From: Axinella damicornis
Taxonomy: Eukaryota; Porifera; Demospongiae; Axinellida; Axinellidae
Length of the DNA stretch: 64,000 nt
NCBI GenBank assembly: GCA_963931865.1
Contig: OZ007505.1
Span: forward strand, 17,695,457 to 17,759,456
Reading direction: 5' to 3'
Shown: positions 47,976 to 61,070 of the stretch, piece by piece
How the letters are laid out: each line of letters starts with the position of its first letter
Position numbering within the stretch: position 1 is the stretch's first letter
The notes under the pieces: model-generated
What the model saw: the letters and a program-made list of their open reading frames with translations, nothing else
Told to the model about the DNA's origin: nothing
The model's database searches: none
Program-made: the position numbers and the translations under genes

Positions 47976-50900
47976 ATGTGGCAGAGGTTATTCCATAGAG
48001 TGAGGAGTACAGTTCACAACAGCTGGTGGAGTCAGATTGGTCAGAGCAGCAACTATGCTGGAAGCAGGGATGTAGCTGCATTCCAAGACCACTGGGTTAG
48101 GGTGCTCACCCTCAACAATATTCCTGAGCCAAAGTGGTCCGTGAGATGGATTGTGGAACATGTGCTGAATCCAGAGAAGGTCAAAGTTCATATTGTGTTC
48201 AAAAGTGGTGGCTTCTCAGTTGGCTCCTGCATAAAAATGGAATGGAAGGTTCTCTGGTACCAACTTAAGATCGGAAAACATTTCGCTGAAGTTTCGACCG
48301 AAAGATTTCACCCTGATGATGACTGAAGTATTCAGGTGAAACGTCAGCAAAATATTATCCTATCTTTAAGTTGGTACCAGAGAACCATTTGATGACATTG
48401 TGTTTTTGTTGACGTGACTTAATTGTGTTGACGTGAGTCATGTTCTGGCTTCCCTTGTGTAGGATGTAGCTGGGAAGAGGGTCTTTTCTCAGCTCCAGCT
48501 GGACAAAGCAAACCAAATGCTGGAGAAGAGGCTTGAAAGGTATTAGCAATGTGTGTAGTCTCCACAAACTTCTCCACAAACTTCCCCATTCCGCCACCCA
48601 TACCCACCATAATCTGATCGTCTTTGTAAACCCACTTGTGGTAACAATGTGCACAACTTGATTACCCCACATGTAGGACCCCCCCTCCTACACATACATA
48701 CCTGCACACACTTGGTGGAAACCAAACTACCTACATATATGTTTTCCGATAAAAGTCATGTTTGTATCCCTTATTAATCTGCTCTTGTACTTGTAACATT
48801 GTTTTGTAATTGGTTTACTGTTGTTTATCAACTATAGTACCCATAGGCCATGCAAAGGTCATGTTTTTACTGTAACTGCTCTTATCATACAGTTGTTATG
48901 GCAATGTAAACAATCCTCCTCTCTATGGCCTGTGACTCTGCTTTGTTTACTGGTGTTCAGACGTCAAGGTTGGAGTCGCCTCATCAGACCCGTAAACATC
49001 CTCTAAGGCAGATGGTAGATACCCATACACCTCCTCGCCATAGTGTACACCATATTGATTAGCAACATGTACCACCTTCTCAAAGAACTATTCCATTTCT
49101 GGTACACACTAGCTGTTGGTGCACAGGTGAAAATAATTACGATGTTGTAATGTGGATAGATAATCAATGGCATTTTAGGGAGTGTGCCAGGAGTGAGACA
49201 GAGAGAGCAGTTACACCATGTATGGATTCCCAGCGTCTTTGCATACAGACAAATTAATCAAAGGTCTGTTTACTGTGCAGAGGGCTACAGCAGGACTTAT
49301 TAGCTGCTCGCTTGATTTGATGTCTCCAAACGACAGCTTTTCCCATCATGTATATAGGAATTCTTGGGCATTGGAAACTCGTGGATACTACACCGTAATA
49401 TCATTCCATCCGTCATCGTATTATCATACTAGTGTAACGAATGATAACACGATGACGGATGGAATGATACTACAGTGAAGTAACCATGAGTTTCCAATGC
49501 CCAAAAATTCTTAAGGGAACTGAGCATGCACTGACAGTGTGTATTAGGCTCTTTTTTCTTCATCCCTACACAAGAGCCTGGGAGACTGTGTGATTAGGTA
49601 ACCATTGGCTACAAAAGTATTGTTTACAAAGTTCATTGAACCGTGGTCATAGTCACTACTACCTCATTAAACCCATTACGCCAGTGGCTACTGTGTCCGT
49701 GCCATTTTAGGTAAAACTGCATTCTCCATTTGGGTGGGTCGGATGTGTTCCTGATCTACTCGTGAGTGTTGGTAGAATGCTGGGTACACCGTAGTCTCGG
49801 CCCAAGAACCCAAACCCCAGCACGGATCACTTCAAGAAGCGATCCGCGCTGACATGGGGTTGGTTTGGGTCTGGGACCGAGACCAGGTACACCGCTGCTG
49901 TTGAGTGGTTTGTGGCTAGTATGCTAAGTAGTCAGTGGATGATTGATCTCTGATGTGTATCCAATCAAAACGGTAAAGGCACCTCCCAACTTGTGTGATT
50001 GGTGGTCTTGTGTCACCACGTGTACCCATGCAGGATGCCAGTGCAATTTATTATTGGGGAATGGGAATTCCGGAATGTGACTCTGACGATGAGGCCTCCT
50101 GTCTTCATTCCAGTAGCATGCACCGAGGTGACTTTGCCCTTATTGCAGTCTGCTCCTGTAAACTGTGTCTCAAATTCCTGCCTGCATACACAAACCTCGT
50201 TCCCAGGGAACAAAGCTTGTGTACACATGCATGTAGGCATGTACTGGAGTAACAGATTAGCCGTATGTTATACTGGTTGGTGCTTTGCTCATGAGTGCAT
50301 GTGAAATCAATGTGCATGTATTCCAACCAATTATGTGTTGAGACAGCTCTCTCCAGGTGAGTGATGGTGTGTGCTTACAATTCCAACCCAATCCAGTTAA
50401 ACCAAATTCCATAGGGATTGTATAGTAGCTAATTGGATGGCAAATTGTGTGTGTAACTTAACTAATAAGCATTCAAAAAGCTTTTAAACCTATCATTCCT
50501 GATTGTCAAGGCCGGGTATCGAGCAATAAAGTAATAATTTTTATAAGTTCGAGGGGCAACCGCACTCCTGGTAGCCGCGATGCAACTGGTTGCAACTCGC
50601 TGGTCGCGCAAGCTACGCGTTGAGCTCATTCCAATTAACGCACATGACACGTGAGGACCACGTTCGGTCGATTGAATCGGCAATGGCGTCCAAAGGGAAG
50701 ACAAGAACTTATTACAGCATTCAAAAAGCTTTTAAACCTATCATTCCTGATTGTCAAGGCCGGGTATCGAGCAATAAAGTAATAATTTTTATAAGTTTAT
50801 TTGGTGGTTATAGTCATGAATTCAAATGCATAATACAATGCGTAATGTGTATTGAATTTTTGTGCACTCAAAACAAATTAATAGGCAGCAATTTTAGGCA

Positions 50901-53900
50901 CTTTCAGTACTTTTCGTTTCAGCATATCTGTTCTTGGACTTTGTGTTGTCACATCCATGCCTCTGGCGCAGCTATATAGATTGAGCTCAACTAGCCAGTT
51001 CAAACCCTGATCATACACAACAACATGTCGCATCACACCACCTGAGTTGTGTGACCAAAATTAATGTACGTAGCAGCACTGTACAACAGTGATGGGCGAT
51101 ACCGTGTGAATGCACTATGCAAATATGAATGTGTTGGCACCGATTCCAATAGAAAACATGATACACAGTCTGCAAACATGACTATATTGATGTGAAGTTC
51201 AGACCACAATTTCAAAATGTTCTCTACAGAATATTTCACTCATGTAGTGCTGTCAGCTTCCTGCACGTTGATGGCATAGCAAAAGTAGAATCTATAGCTA
51301 GTCTCGGTCCCAGAGACAACCAACCCCAGCACGGATAGCTTTTGGTATACTGGAAGCGATATATGCGCTGCATGGATGAAGGTCTGGGGAACAAGAATCT
51401 ACCCCTTTGCATTGTGCTTCTGGTAGCCTGGAAGCCAGTTGTGTAAGATGCCTACCGATCAGGACATCCTTCATTTAGTAGCAGTTCTTCCCAAAGATAC
51501 TAATGTTGAGGCTGGAAGACAGGAGGAAATGGAAGCAAGTCACATTGTATTCCACTAGATTAGTTGAATCTAGTGGATGTGCGTACAGTGATGATCACTG
51601 GACAGAATACAGTGATTTGAGGCTAGATTACTGGACAGATGTGGGGCTAGATTTCAAGTGGACAGACTACAGTGATACGTATGAGGCTAGATCACTGGAC
51701 AGAATACAGTGATATGAGTGGACAGATGTGGGGCTAGATTTCTAGAATCTAGTGGACAGATTACTGTGATACGTATGAGGCTAGATTACTGGACAGAATA
51801 CATTATATGTATACAGTGATAGAGCCTTTTCTCCAGGCTAAACAGTGAAGCAAGTTTTTCGCTCCCTGTTGGTGCATCAAGCAGTGATATGGAGGCCCTG
51901 TAACAAGGCTCCATTTCACTGTGCTTGGGTCTGCATACTATACATCTATTCCAAGAAGATTAACAATTCATCAAACATAAAAAGGTTGTGTAATTGGTCC
52001 TGCATACCAAACTATATTTGAGTCAGTCACAGACAAAACTGGATGCTCTTTGCCTAGGAACTCGTGGGGTTGGTGATAGACAGCTGCTGTCATACGATGG
52101 ATTCTCAAAAGAAGACTCCGCAGAGGTTCCTGGACGTGGGGTGTGGGAGTGGCGCCATAGCCATATCGTTACTGCAAGAGTGTGAACAGGTGGGCATGCA
52201 TGCACAAGGTTGTGACTTGTTCTGCTGCTATATATAGCAATGAGGTTGCTATAGCAACTTCATAGCAATGCGGTTACGATGATGAGGTTGTGCTTCAGAT
52301 GTGTAAATGTTCACTTCTTCAGTGCACAAGGTAGAGTTCACCCACCCACATGGAGATATCTCTGCATGGTTTGTATGTAGTATGAGCTTCGCAGTAGCTA
52401 TAGGAAGAATTTCGCAAGCTGGATCGTAGGTATCATTCAGACAGTCTGTTACTCTCAGTTGACATGGTATTAAGACTGTGCCACTGTGCATCAATTCCTG
52501 GACATTATACACTAGCTGCCATTCATTTCAAATGCTCCACATATCAGCATGTCAGTTATTATACTTTCAATTGCCCTAATATTGATATTCATTGAAACAG
52601 GAAGCAGGAACTAATAATCACTATAGTGTGCATCATATGGCACTCAGATACATACTAGCTCAAATGCATGAAATATGGCTTATTTGTTAATTTGACAGCT
52701 GGAGGGTTATGCTGTTGACATATCTAAAGAAGCTGTGGAACTCACAACAGAAAATGCTATCAGGTTGGTTGCCATAGCTACATATATTATTCATTCCCAG
52801 ATCTTCCTCCCCCTTCTGTATTCCATTCCCATTGACCTACAAACAAACTGAATGGGACCGGCTTTTCCCCTTCCCATTCCATTCAGTGCAAATGTAAGGG
52901 GAAAAGCCTATCGTGTTTACCATACCAATAACCTTACAGCTACTTTTGTGTGTGGGCAGACTGGAGCTCAAGTACAAATTACAAATCCCTGATAATTTTG
53001 TGTGTGGGCAGACTGGAGCTCAGAAGCACAAAGTTCAAACAAACGAGGTAACTTATCCCTGATACTGTTCTGTGTGGCAGAGAATGGAACAAACTGAAAA
53101 TGCAACTAACATAACCGGAATTCATTGCAATGGCTACTCATCCATAGTCTCAGCTAGAGTTAATGCATGATACCCTACAACTTCAAAGGCTCAGGTGTGC
53201 CAATATCTGGCATATGGCACTGCTGTGACATCATCACTTAGCAACACACATCACGAAGCAACATCCAATCAGGCGCATGCAATAAATTAGATATAGCATG
53301 GCAACGCGGGCTGCATGCCAGATATTGGCACTGCTGATGTAAAGCACTCGGGCCTGCGGCCCTCAGGCTTTACGTCACAGCAGTGCCAATATCTGGCATA
53401 CAGCCCTTGTTGACATGCTATAACTAATACATAGTATATGGACAGTTTCTGTATACTGGTCAAATGTACTGACCGCAGTGAGTGCTAGCTTCAACAGTCC
53501 TCCATCTAGCTCTTATCCGTGGCTTGCCATTTTTCATCCACCTCCGGTTTATATATATTTGCTGATATCACTGTTCCGATTCTTCAGTGGCACACTTTAA
53601 TATGTTTGCCTATATAGGCAAACAATGGTGTTCACAGCAGGTATCCATTCAGCATGTGGTCTATGCAATGGTTTTCCGTTATTAGGCGCATGCGTCTATA
53701 ACTCCACAGGAAGGAAATATCATGTATTCCTCGAATAGGAAGCACCCTTCAATTCGCTTTTTTCCACTCCATAGGATCGAAAATGGCTGAGTTTCTGGAA
53801 GAAGACTGCAGCGCTTAATAACAGCGAGTATACCTGGGGCGAGAGTTGAACCTGCACCTAACAGTGAATATGCGCCTATAAGTGAGATGCGCCTGCGACT

Positions 53901-56900
53901 ACGGTATGTAAATACGTTAATATCACGGACAGTCATTCAACAAGGCTAGTGGTAGCAGGCTAAGTTTTATAATGACCGTAGTTACTAGGAGATGCGACAG
54001 CTGCTGACTGTGGTACAAGCTGGGCTGGATGCTTGAGTGCCTGCTACGTACCAAAAAAGTAATTCCCATGAGTGCAAAGTTTAACCATGCAATCTGTAAT
54101 AGCATTTTCAGTTCACAAATTACTGCGTAACCTTCCTGACCAACATTTAATTACTAATCAAAGCCACTCTATACTACGCTCATGATCTCATGACTTTCAC
54201 ACAGACCTGCAGCTTGTGCACATGCTTACCCATCCTGGAATCTCACTACCCATCCTGGAATCTCCTCCCAAATATAGCTCTTCTCAAAATCTACCCGTTC
54301 ATGTGACTGTTACCATGGCCTGTATAGTTTCCTTGAAGCACTACTTCCAGTGACATCATATGGAGAGTCAGATTACATTTTGTGGGTTTGCCATAGGCTA
54401 TAGATCGGCTTACCCACAGATAATAGAGTACAACTCTCTTTGCTCTACTACCTACGCATGGTGTATCATATATAGGAATATTTTCACGAATGCCACTAAA
54501 CATATCACGCAAAATTAATCGTAAAGAATACTGAATAAATTAGGGCAATGAAACGAACATGTGTAGTTAGCTTTGGCCGTGTATACATTGCTGCACAATT
54601 CATGGCTCTGCTTTGCTACTTTCAACAATGGTCTTCCAGACTGACTGTAGACTGAATACTTTATCAAGGTATCGCTCAAATGAACCATGAGGTTCAAGAT
54701 GCGGGAGCAGCACACTAAGCACAGGGCAAAGCAACAGGCCAGAATAAGCAAGCATGTTTGTCACCATGGTGCATGAGTCCACAGCAGCTCAAGTAAGCTG
54801 GGTCTGCCATATGTGAGTGAAAGTACAGCAATTAAGGTCTAGGTTGTTAAAAAAAAATGCCGCGAATACCCATCAGTTTGCAAAACATTTTCAACACGAA
54901 TAATTATTGTCACATGAACGATTTTCAACATGTACAGTAGTACCAGGGGGGGTAGGACAAGATCACGTGCACTGTCATTTAGTATGACGTAATGCAAAGT
55001 CGTTCTGCTGCTTTTCTCCGTGGAAGAAGGCTGCATTGCGCTTTCGATGCATCCTGAAGAGTAATCTCCGTGCAAAGACTGTGACCGAACTGGGTATAAG
55101 CCACTACACACTGCTACGTGCCTGTACTGAGCAGTTATGTAAGTGACCATGCAGACTCACAGAGAATATCAGCGAATGCAGACTTGTCGACCGCACTCAA
55201 GTGTTTAGCATCAGGTAGGAAGTCAATAAAGCGATCGAACCCCATCGAACCCCAGCGATAAGTCAGCGCTAGAGCTGTTACTAGTCTGCTAGTTCCGCAC
55301 ACTTCTTGTATATTATTGTGCACTATACCTATGGAATGTTAATTGTACCACGTGCGCACAGACCTTGTCCCACCCCCCCCCCCCTGCAGTAGTACCATCC
55401 ACTAGATTCTGATCCTGAATCATATGATTAACAGTTTAACATTAACAGTGATACTAGAATCTAGCATTTGATGTAACACCACTGTCTGGATTGAGACTGC
55501 CCCATAGAAATGCTATACCATACATTGATACCCACATTCAGGAATGGAGTCAGCAACCGCCTCTCAGTGTTCCACTGTTCTGCTGAGCAGTGCTGTAGCC
55601 TCTTCAGTGAAAACCAGATGGATTTCATCGTCAGCAACCCTCCCTACGTCCTCTCCAAGGAGATGTCCACACTGCAACCTGAAATAGCAAGGTCAGTGCA
55701 GGGTAGCATTGTACCCTGACCTCCGGCTTACTGCAGCAGCAGCTGTCCTGATGCTTGATATTTGGCTAAGCAGAGTGTCACATTCCGCATCCTGACAGGA
55801 AGTGCAAGCCCTTAAATTGAATACTCTGCATATGCTGATCAAGATCTGGAGAGTGACTGCCATATTGCAATGCCACCACCACCACCACCACCACCACCAC
55901 CACCTTCTTCCAGCTCAAATTCAGTCCGAAATTTAAGTCAGTTCAGGACAGATGGCTGGCCATGGGGCCTCAGCTGGGTACAGTGTGAAACATAATGTCA
56001 AGTGTAGCCGCTCTCTCTTCCTCGTAGAGAAAGCTTCGATCGCACCGGCTTCATCTTCTTGTATCAAAGCAGGGGTGCACATGTGCACCTTCTGACGCAG
56101 TTCAGTGAGGCATAAGTTATGAGTGAACTTAGACCTAGTATAATGATGATGCCTTCAGTAGACAAAGGTTATTTTAAACTTTGCTTATTGGATTATTGCT
56201 AATTGAGTTTAAGGTGGTGATGTTTATGACATCATATTACATCACTGCTCTTTTTCCTCCAGCATCATGTTACATAACAGTGTTTGTTAATACAACAATG
56301 GTAATTCTAGCTATGCTGTGGTGGACAGAGGGTTAATTAATTGCTGTACACCAATCAGTACCATGGTCTACTGGTCTCCCCCATGCCACCTTCTAGCTGG
56401 CAATGGAGTGAGATCAGAGGAGCTATTCTGAGCCACACACAAGCTCTCGTAGTAAATATTCATTTGGGATGCTTGAGCCAAAAGACTCTTGTGTGGTCAC
56501 AAAACTATTCCAAGTTTGATCTTAGATCATAGGGTAAAACAATTTAGAAATTGGTTGGAATCCATCTGAGGTTTCTAGAGAATACTAGATGACTGGAAAT
56601 CACTGGAGATGGCTGGAAATCACTGGAGATGACTGGAGATTGCTAGGCTATGTAGCTTGTCTTCCGCTCCTCAGCCAAAGCCAGCCCTACAATAATACAG
56701 TAATGAAAATGAGCACTGAAAGAGTGTCTTTGTATGACACTCAGTAAAATAGCCACGTGATCTTAAACCATCCAGCTAAACTTTGCCACATGCTGAGAAC
56801 GTTATTACATGCCCTCTACTATGCGTGTTCCTCCCAATGTACACCCCTATTGGACCTAGTGCATCCCCCATGATTGAATGGTAGTCAAAACCCAATCAGG

Positions 56901-57542
56901 GTACAATGCACAGTTCAGTTTTATCGGCACTATACTATCAAAGCAATGGGTGTGGTGTAATGTCTAGACTTGAACATGAAATATGATTGGTACGTAATCC
57001 ATACACCAGTCATCGAACTGGTACGTGACTGAGTCAAAAAAATGGGTGACTACTTCTTCCTTGTTAGATATGAGGACCGCAGAGCACTAGACGGTGGGGA
57101 GGAGGGACTGGACCAAGCGGCCACCATTCTAGCCATGGCCAGGCACATTCTCAAGAAGAACAGGTGGGTAGACAGCCACATCACTAGCCTCGTTCCCAGA
57201 CCACATGGGAATGAGGCTACCACATATCGTAACTCTGCAATACGAACTTAGTGGTAGCTATATACACTCCTTGATCTCTGTGTGTCAGCGATATATAGAC
57301 AGGATCAGTGGGGGTACGCGTGCCTACTTGTGGTATGTTCTTTATACATTCTGTATTTCCCATCTAGAAAGATGTCTATTTAACATTGTTTGTTTCTGAA
57401 CATGTGGCCGAAATCGAAACCAGGGGCATGCCCACCAATGATTAGTCTTGTTCCCAGTACATGTGAGTACAGACTCGAGACAAATCAACACCTCGTACCT
57501 CGGGTATTATTGTGTCTTCTTCTATTACCAGTTGTGCATTAT

Positions 57543-57581
<39 letters not shown>

Positions 57582-58241
57582 AATTTTAATTTGTCACAGG
57601 AATAGCATAAGTGCATATGCCTACATCTCCACAGTATAGAAAATCTAATTCCTTGAATAAGAAGTACGCTTCATTTCATTTTCCACTAGGAGTTTCTGGA
57701 AGACGACTTAGTACTTAATTAATAATGAGTAGCTGGGTCGAGAGTTAAACCTGCACCTAACAGTTTACATGCGCCTATAAGTGAGCTGCGTTTAATAATG
57801 CGCGACTACGGTATGTAAGTTACTCATTTTGAACATGCATGTGACTGAGGTGAAGCACAGGATGTTCTTGATGTCCATTCATCAATGTTTCAAAGAATTG
57901 CGTCATATCAACTACCATTACATGTATGTCTAGCCTGAAAGTACAAAACCACATAATCAGTCCTACAATAGCCAGTGACCTGCACAAATAGGAACTTTGA
58001 CCTCAGGCACCAGCAGTCTGTCTTAAAATGTTGATTGCAACCCTATATGGTATAATTACTCATTTCGTTACTCATTTAATTATTCATTGGACTGTTCTTT
58101 TAACTGTAACCATTTAATACTGTGTAGGGAGGTGTGGCTGGAGATGGGATTGGATCACTCAGACGGTATTCAGAGGCTGGTTCAGCTACACCGGGAGTGG
58201 GAGCTGGAATATAAATCCACTTACAGAGACTTCACAGAGAG
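47976..58241 (+). CDS. HEMK1: HEMK1 release-factor glutamine N5-methyltransferase (3' end not placed)
   Basis: Methylates the GGQ glutamine of (mitochondrial) peptide-release factors using S-adenosylmethionine (family knowledge). Exons: 47976-48179, 48463-48539, 50034-50112, 52058-52189, 52699-52763, 55542-55691, 57068-57163, 58128-58241; all phases agree. The start [18 protein letters not shown] is Arg-rich without acidic residues, fitting a mitochondrial presequence. Exons 2-3 give [18 protein letters not shown] and PPVFIP, as in animal HEMK1. Exon 52058 holds the SAM motif [16 protein letters not shown]; 52699 gives [10 protein letters not shown]; 55542 the catalytic NPPY ([14 protein letters not shown]); 57068 [10 protein letters not shown]; 58128 EVWLEMG and YRDFTER. 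About 305 residues are covered; human HEMK1 has 338. The RPETE segment expected between exons 3 and 4 was not found, and the last few residues lie in an unplaced exon after 58241. Confidence 0.9.
48248..48386 (+). mobile_element. Small element with 23-bp inverted ends and a hammerhead-like core, in HEMK1 intron 1
   Basis: GGTTCTCTGGTACCAACTTA at the left is mirrored at the right end (48363-48386). Inside, CTGATGA (48313-48319), a 5-bp stem CTGAA/TTCAG and GAAAC (48338-48342) occur in hammerhead order. It makes up half of the 283-bp intron. Confidence 0.5.
49357..49514. mobile_element. Foldback element with about 75-bp arms in a HEMK1 intron
   Basis: TTGGGCATTGGAAACTC and ATCATTCCATCCGTCATCG are mirrored by CGATGACGGATGGAATGAT and GAGTTTCCAATGCCCAA. 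Confidence 0.8.
49783..49894. mobile_element. 94-bp TAGTCTCGG-type element with perfect 9-bp target duplication
   Basis: Element 49792-49885 has termini TAGTCTCGG/CCGAGACCA; GGTACACCG flanks at 49783-49791 and 49886-49894. A decayed relative starts at 51300. Confidence 0.88.
50469..50798. repeat. Identical 81-bp direct repeats around a 168-bp spacer
   Basis: 50469-50549 and 50718-50798 are the same sequence base for base (includes GCCGGGTATCGAGCAATAAA). The spacer ends in an ATG-led frame ([17 protein letters not shown]) that runs into copy 2. It lies in a HEMK1 intron. Confidence 0.85.
53297..53422. mobile_element. Foldback element in a HEMK1 intron
   Basis: ATGCCAGATATTGGCACTGC is mirrored by GCAGTGCCAATATCTGGCAT. 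A third copy of the same arm lies at about 53200-53225. Confidence 0.78.
53690..53905. repeat. Dispersed repeat, copy 1 (relative at 57640-57820)
   Basis: Shares GAGTT(G/A)AACCTGCACCTAACAGT, GCGCCTATAAGTGAG and CGACTACGGTATGTAA with 57640-57820, also within HEMK1. No coding potential. Confidence 0.7.
57176..57228. mobile_element. 35-bp TAGCCTCG-type element with 7/9 target duplication
   Basis: Element 57185-57219; flanks CCACATCAC and CCACATATC. Confidence 0.7.
57544..57580. repeat. (GATA)n microsatellite
   Basis: About nine tandem GATA units. Confidence 0.9.
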
Positions 58242-60872
58242 GTATATCTTATTCACTGTGGTATATATGACACCTAATTGTAACAGATCTGCACCTTGCC
58301 ATCTTTGGAGAGATTGAGCCACTGCCTGGAAATGTAATTAGCTCTGAAAGGTCAGGTATGAGGTGCATGCTAGGCAGGAAGAACTGAAGGGCACCTGGTG
58401 GTCTGGTAACCATGGTAACCCTGATTTGTGGCTCCAGGGCACAGCCTGCAGCTGAGATTGACATATCGTAGCGTGCCTTTTAGCTGCCTTGTACGCTTGC
58501 TGGTTGACAATTGCACAATTGGAGATTACTAGGAGATGACCCGCTCTGTTCACTGTTGTACATAATACTAGGGGAATGCAGGACATTGTGGGGCGAGCGT
58601 GAGCGAGTACATGCAGGTGCTGAATTTGCATGGAACAGTTGCATGACATTGTGCTGAATGTGCATGGAGCAGTTGCATGTGCATGTCATCAGAATGTGAG
58701 TCTGACGGGGAGCACAACACAACTTAACGACACAGATCACACCAGAAGTTATGACACTCGTGCATGGACTTCACAGCGTTGAAGCAGTCTGGCAGGTAGG
58801 TCCAGGAGCAGTCTCTGTCTCTGTTGTTGCCACCGAGGATGACTTCCTCGTTCTCTGCTGATGCCAGATCTGTCATGACTGGTCACAGTGAGTTTAGTGT
58901 TACCGTGTGCAGGGCAGTCAACTTCCCATCCTCTGAGCAGTTGCATGGCTTAGCATTTGAAAGGGACCGTCCGGCGAGTTATAGGGGATTGTGAGTTCAA
59001 GGAGGATCACCTCCCTTGGTCTCACTGAAGCGCTCTCCCCGTCTTCATGAAATGCTTTAGCCACTCACCGCCCCACTATAGTCTCCATCCTTGCAAGGCC
59101 TTGTTGAGGTAGACTGTTCATAGTTCGCGTCTCAGTTGGACGATATCAACACACGAGCAGGAAGTGAACTCAGTTTGGAAATAACGCATGACGCAAGAAC
59201 ACGCAAAATACGAGCAGGAAGTGATTTACGGCACGACGTACGATATATATATATATAGAAATATATATAGAAATATATATAGAAATATAGAAATAAAGAA
59301 TATTCACATCAAACTCGTCTATGTGGGGCTCGCTCACGCTCGCCCCAATAAACTATATACCTTGTGCAATGTTTTGTAGTACCGAAAATGCTACAGCTAG
59401 GTAAGAATGCAAGTACCATCTGTTGCTATGGATTTACTATCGTAACAGGGAATAATATTCCAATTAACAATTGTAAACTTGTATCCGGGTCTAACATTCA
59501 CTTCTAGTATCGCCAGTAATCTATCTCCCCCCATGATCGTGCAAGCTAACCTAGAAAGCACATCAAGCGGGAAAGCCATTGCTGTTGTAGGAAAACGTAT
59601 TCATTGTTGTACAGAGGTGATTACATAAGTGTGCATAACAATCTCTCAATGTGCAGCAGTGTGGCACCTCACCCAATCTAACAGTGATTTGATGGCCGGT
59701 TGCTGTTGTAGGAAAAAGTATTCATTGTTGTACAGAGGTGATTACATAAGTGTGCATAACAAGCAGCAGTGGCACCACAGCTGGTATGCAATCTGACAGT
59801 GATTGCCGGCAGGTACACCACCTTGGCAGGAAGGAGCAGAATTAATTGCCTCATGGTGGATTAAATTAATAGTTCCAGGAAAGCAATTTGTGGTTTTTTG
59901 GTAAACATGCAAGCATCACTTACCATGCAAACTTTCTCTCAAATGAGAGTGTAGGTGCTAAAATCCTATAAGAGCACAAAGTGTATCTCAACTAATTATG
60001 TCATACCACCTGGCCAGGAAAGGATAACAGGTCATGGTGCATCAAAGTTCGTGCAGGAAACCAACCCTGTGTGTATGGAGCAGGGAAGGGGTTACAACAT
60101 ATAATATTATATTTCATATGAGCTGTTTACGAACAGATACAATAATTGCATGCATCTAGGATTACTAAGTAGTTGCACACACATTTCAGGGTGCCGCCAT
60201 AATGAATTGGTTTCCTTGAGCAAATATTGTCATTGACGCACAAGTTGTATAGTGATCTGGTACTCATTACCATGGATACATTTCAGTTGGTTACATAAGC
60301 TATTTGACTATCTCTTGTACCGTACACTGACTGAAGCAGATCAGATGTACTGTGGCTGAGCCTCCATACCATGAGAAAATCACTTCAACTAGCTGCTAGC
60401 TACTTTAAAGTTCCTAACTCTGATGGCATGGAGTCAATTGTTGCCATAGTGACCACTGTTTTATCACATGCACTCACCATGATTTCTCAAGGGATCGTTT
60501 CCATGTGCTTGTGAGGGTGTGACAACTGAACGTGGACACAAATCCAAACTGTGTAGTCCCCGATTTCTCGGTCTCTTTGAATTGTATGCATTCTGTTAAC
60601 ATGTTGTCACAACAGCGTGTACATAATACATAAACAAACAGATCCTGAACCAGTTGAGTTGTGACATCAAATTAAGTTTCAAAACTGGTGTCCCTAACTT
60701 TGATTAGTTATACGTATATTCCTAGAATTCAGTGTGGATAAATAATTATCATGTATGGGTAACATTTTCATGACTACAACCAATCAGCCAGTCCAGCTAT
60801 AACCAGCTAACTGTCAGTTATTGGTGGGAATTATTATTAAGTTAATTATACCTGGTTGTATTTTACAGCCAG

Positions 60873-61006
60873 GTTCATAGCTAGCCTTGTTCCCAGCCTT
60901 CTTCGCCTCCAGTTTTTGATCACTTACGGTATGCAAAAATGGTACATACTGCAAGCAATCAACAACTGGAGGTGTAGCAGGCCTGGGAACGAGGCTAGTT
61001 CATAGC
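60873..61006. mobile_element. 116-bp TAGCC-type element with perfect 9-bp target duplication
   Basis: Element 60882-60997, an older relative of the hairpin at 11567 (shares CCTCCAG and TTTTGATC); GTTCATAGC flanks both sides (60873-60881 and 60998-61006). Confidence 0.87.
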
Positions 61007-61070
61007 TCTAATCCTGGATGTTGTTATTGCATAGCTCAGTACATCTACTTGTGTATACATAATACACAGG

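Noticed and set aside
51503..51712. Frame with repeated WTEYSD/LDYWTD motifs
   Set aside because: Made by a degenerate GATTACTGGACAGA repeat.
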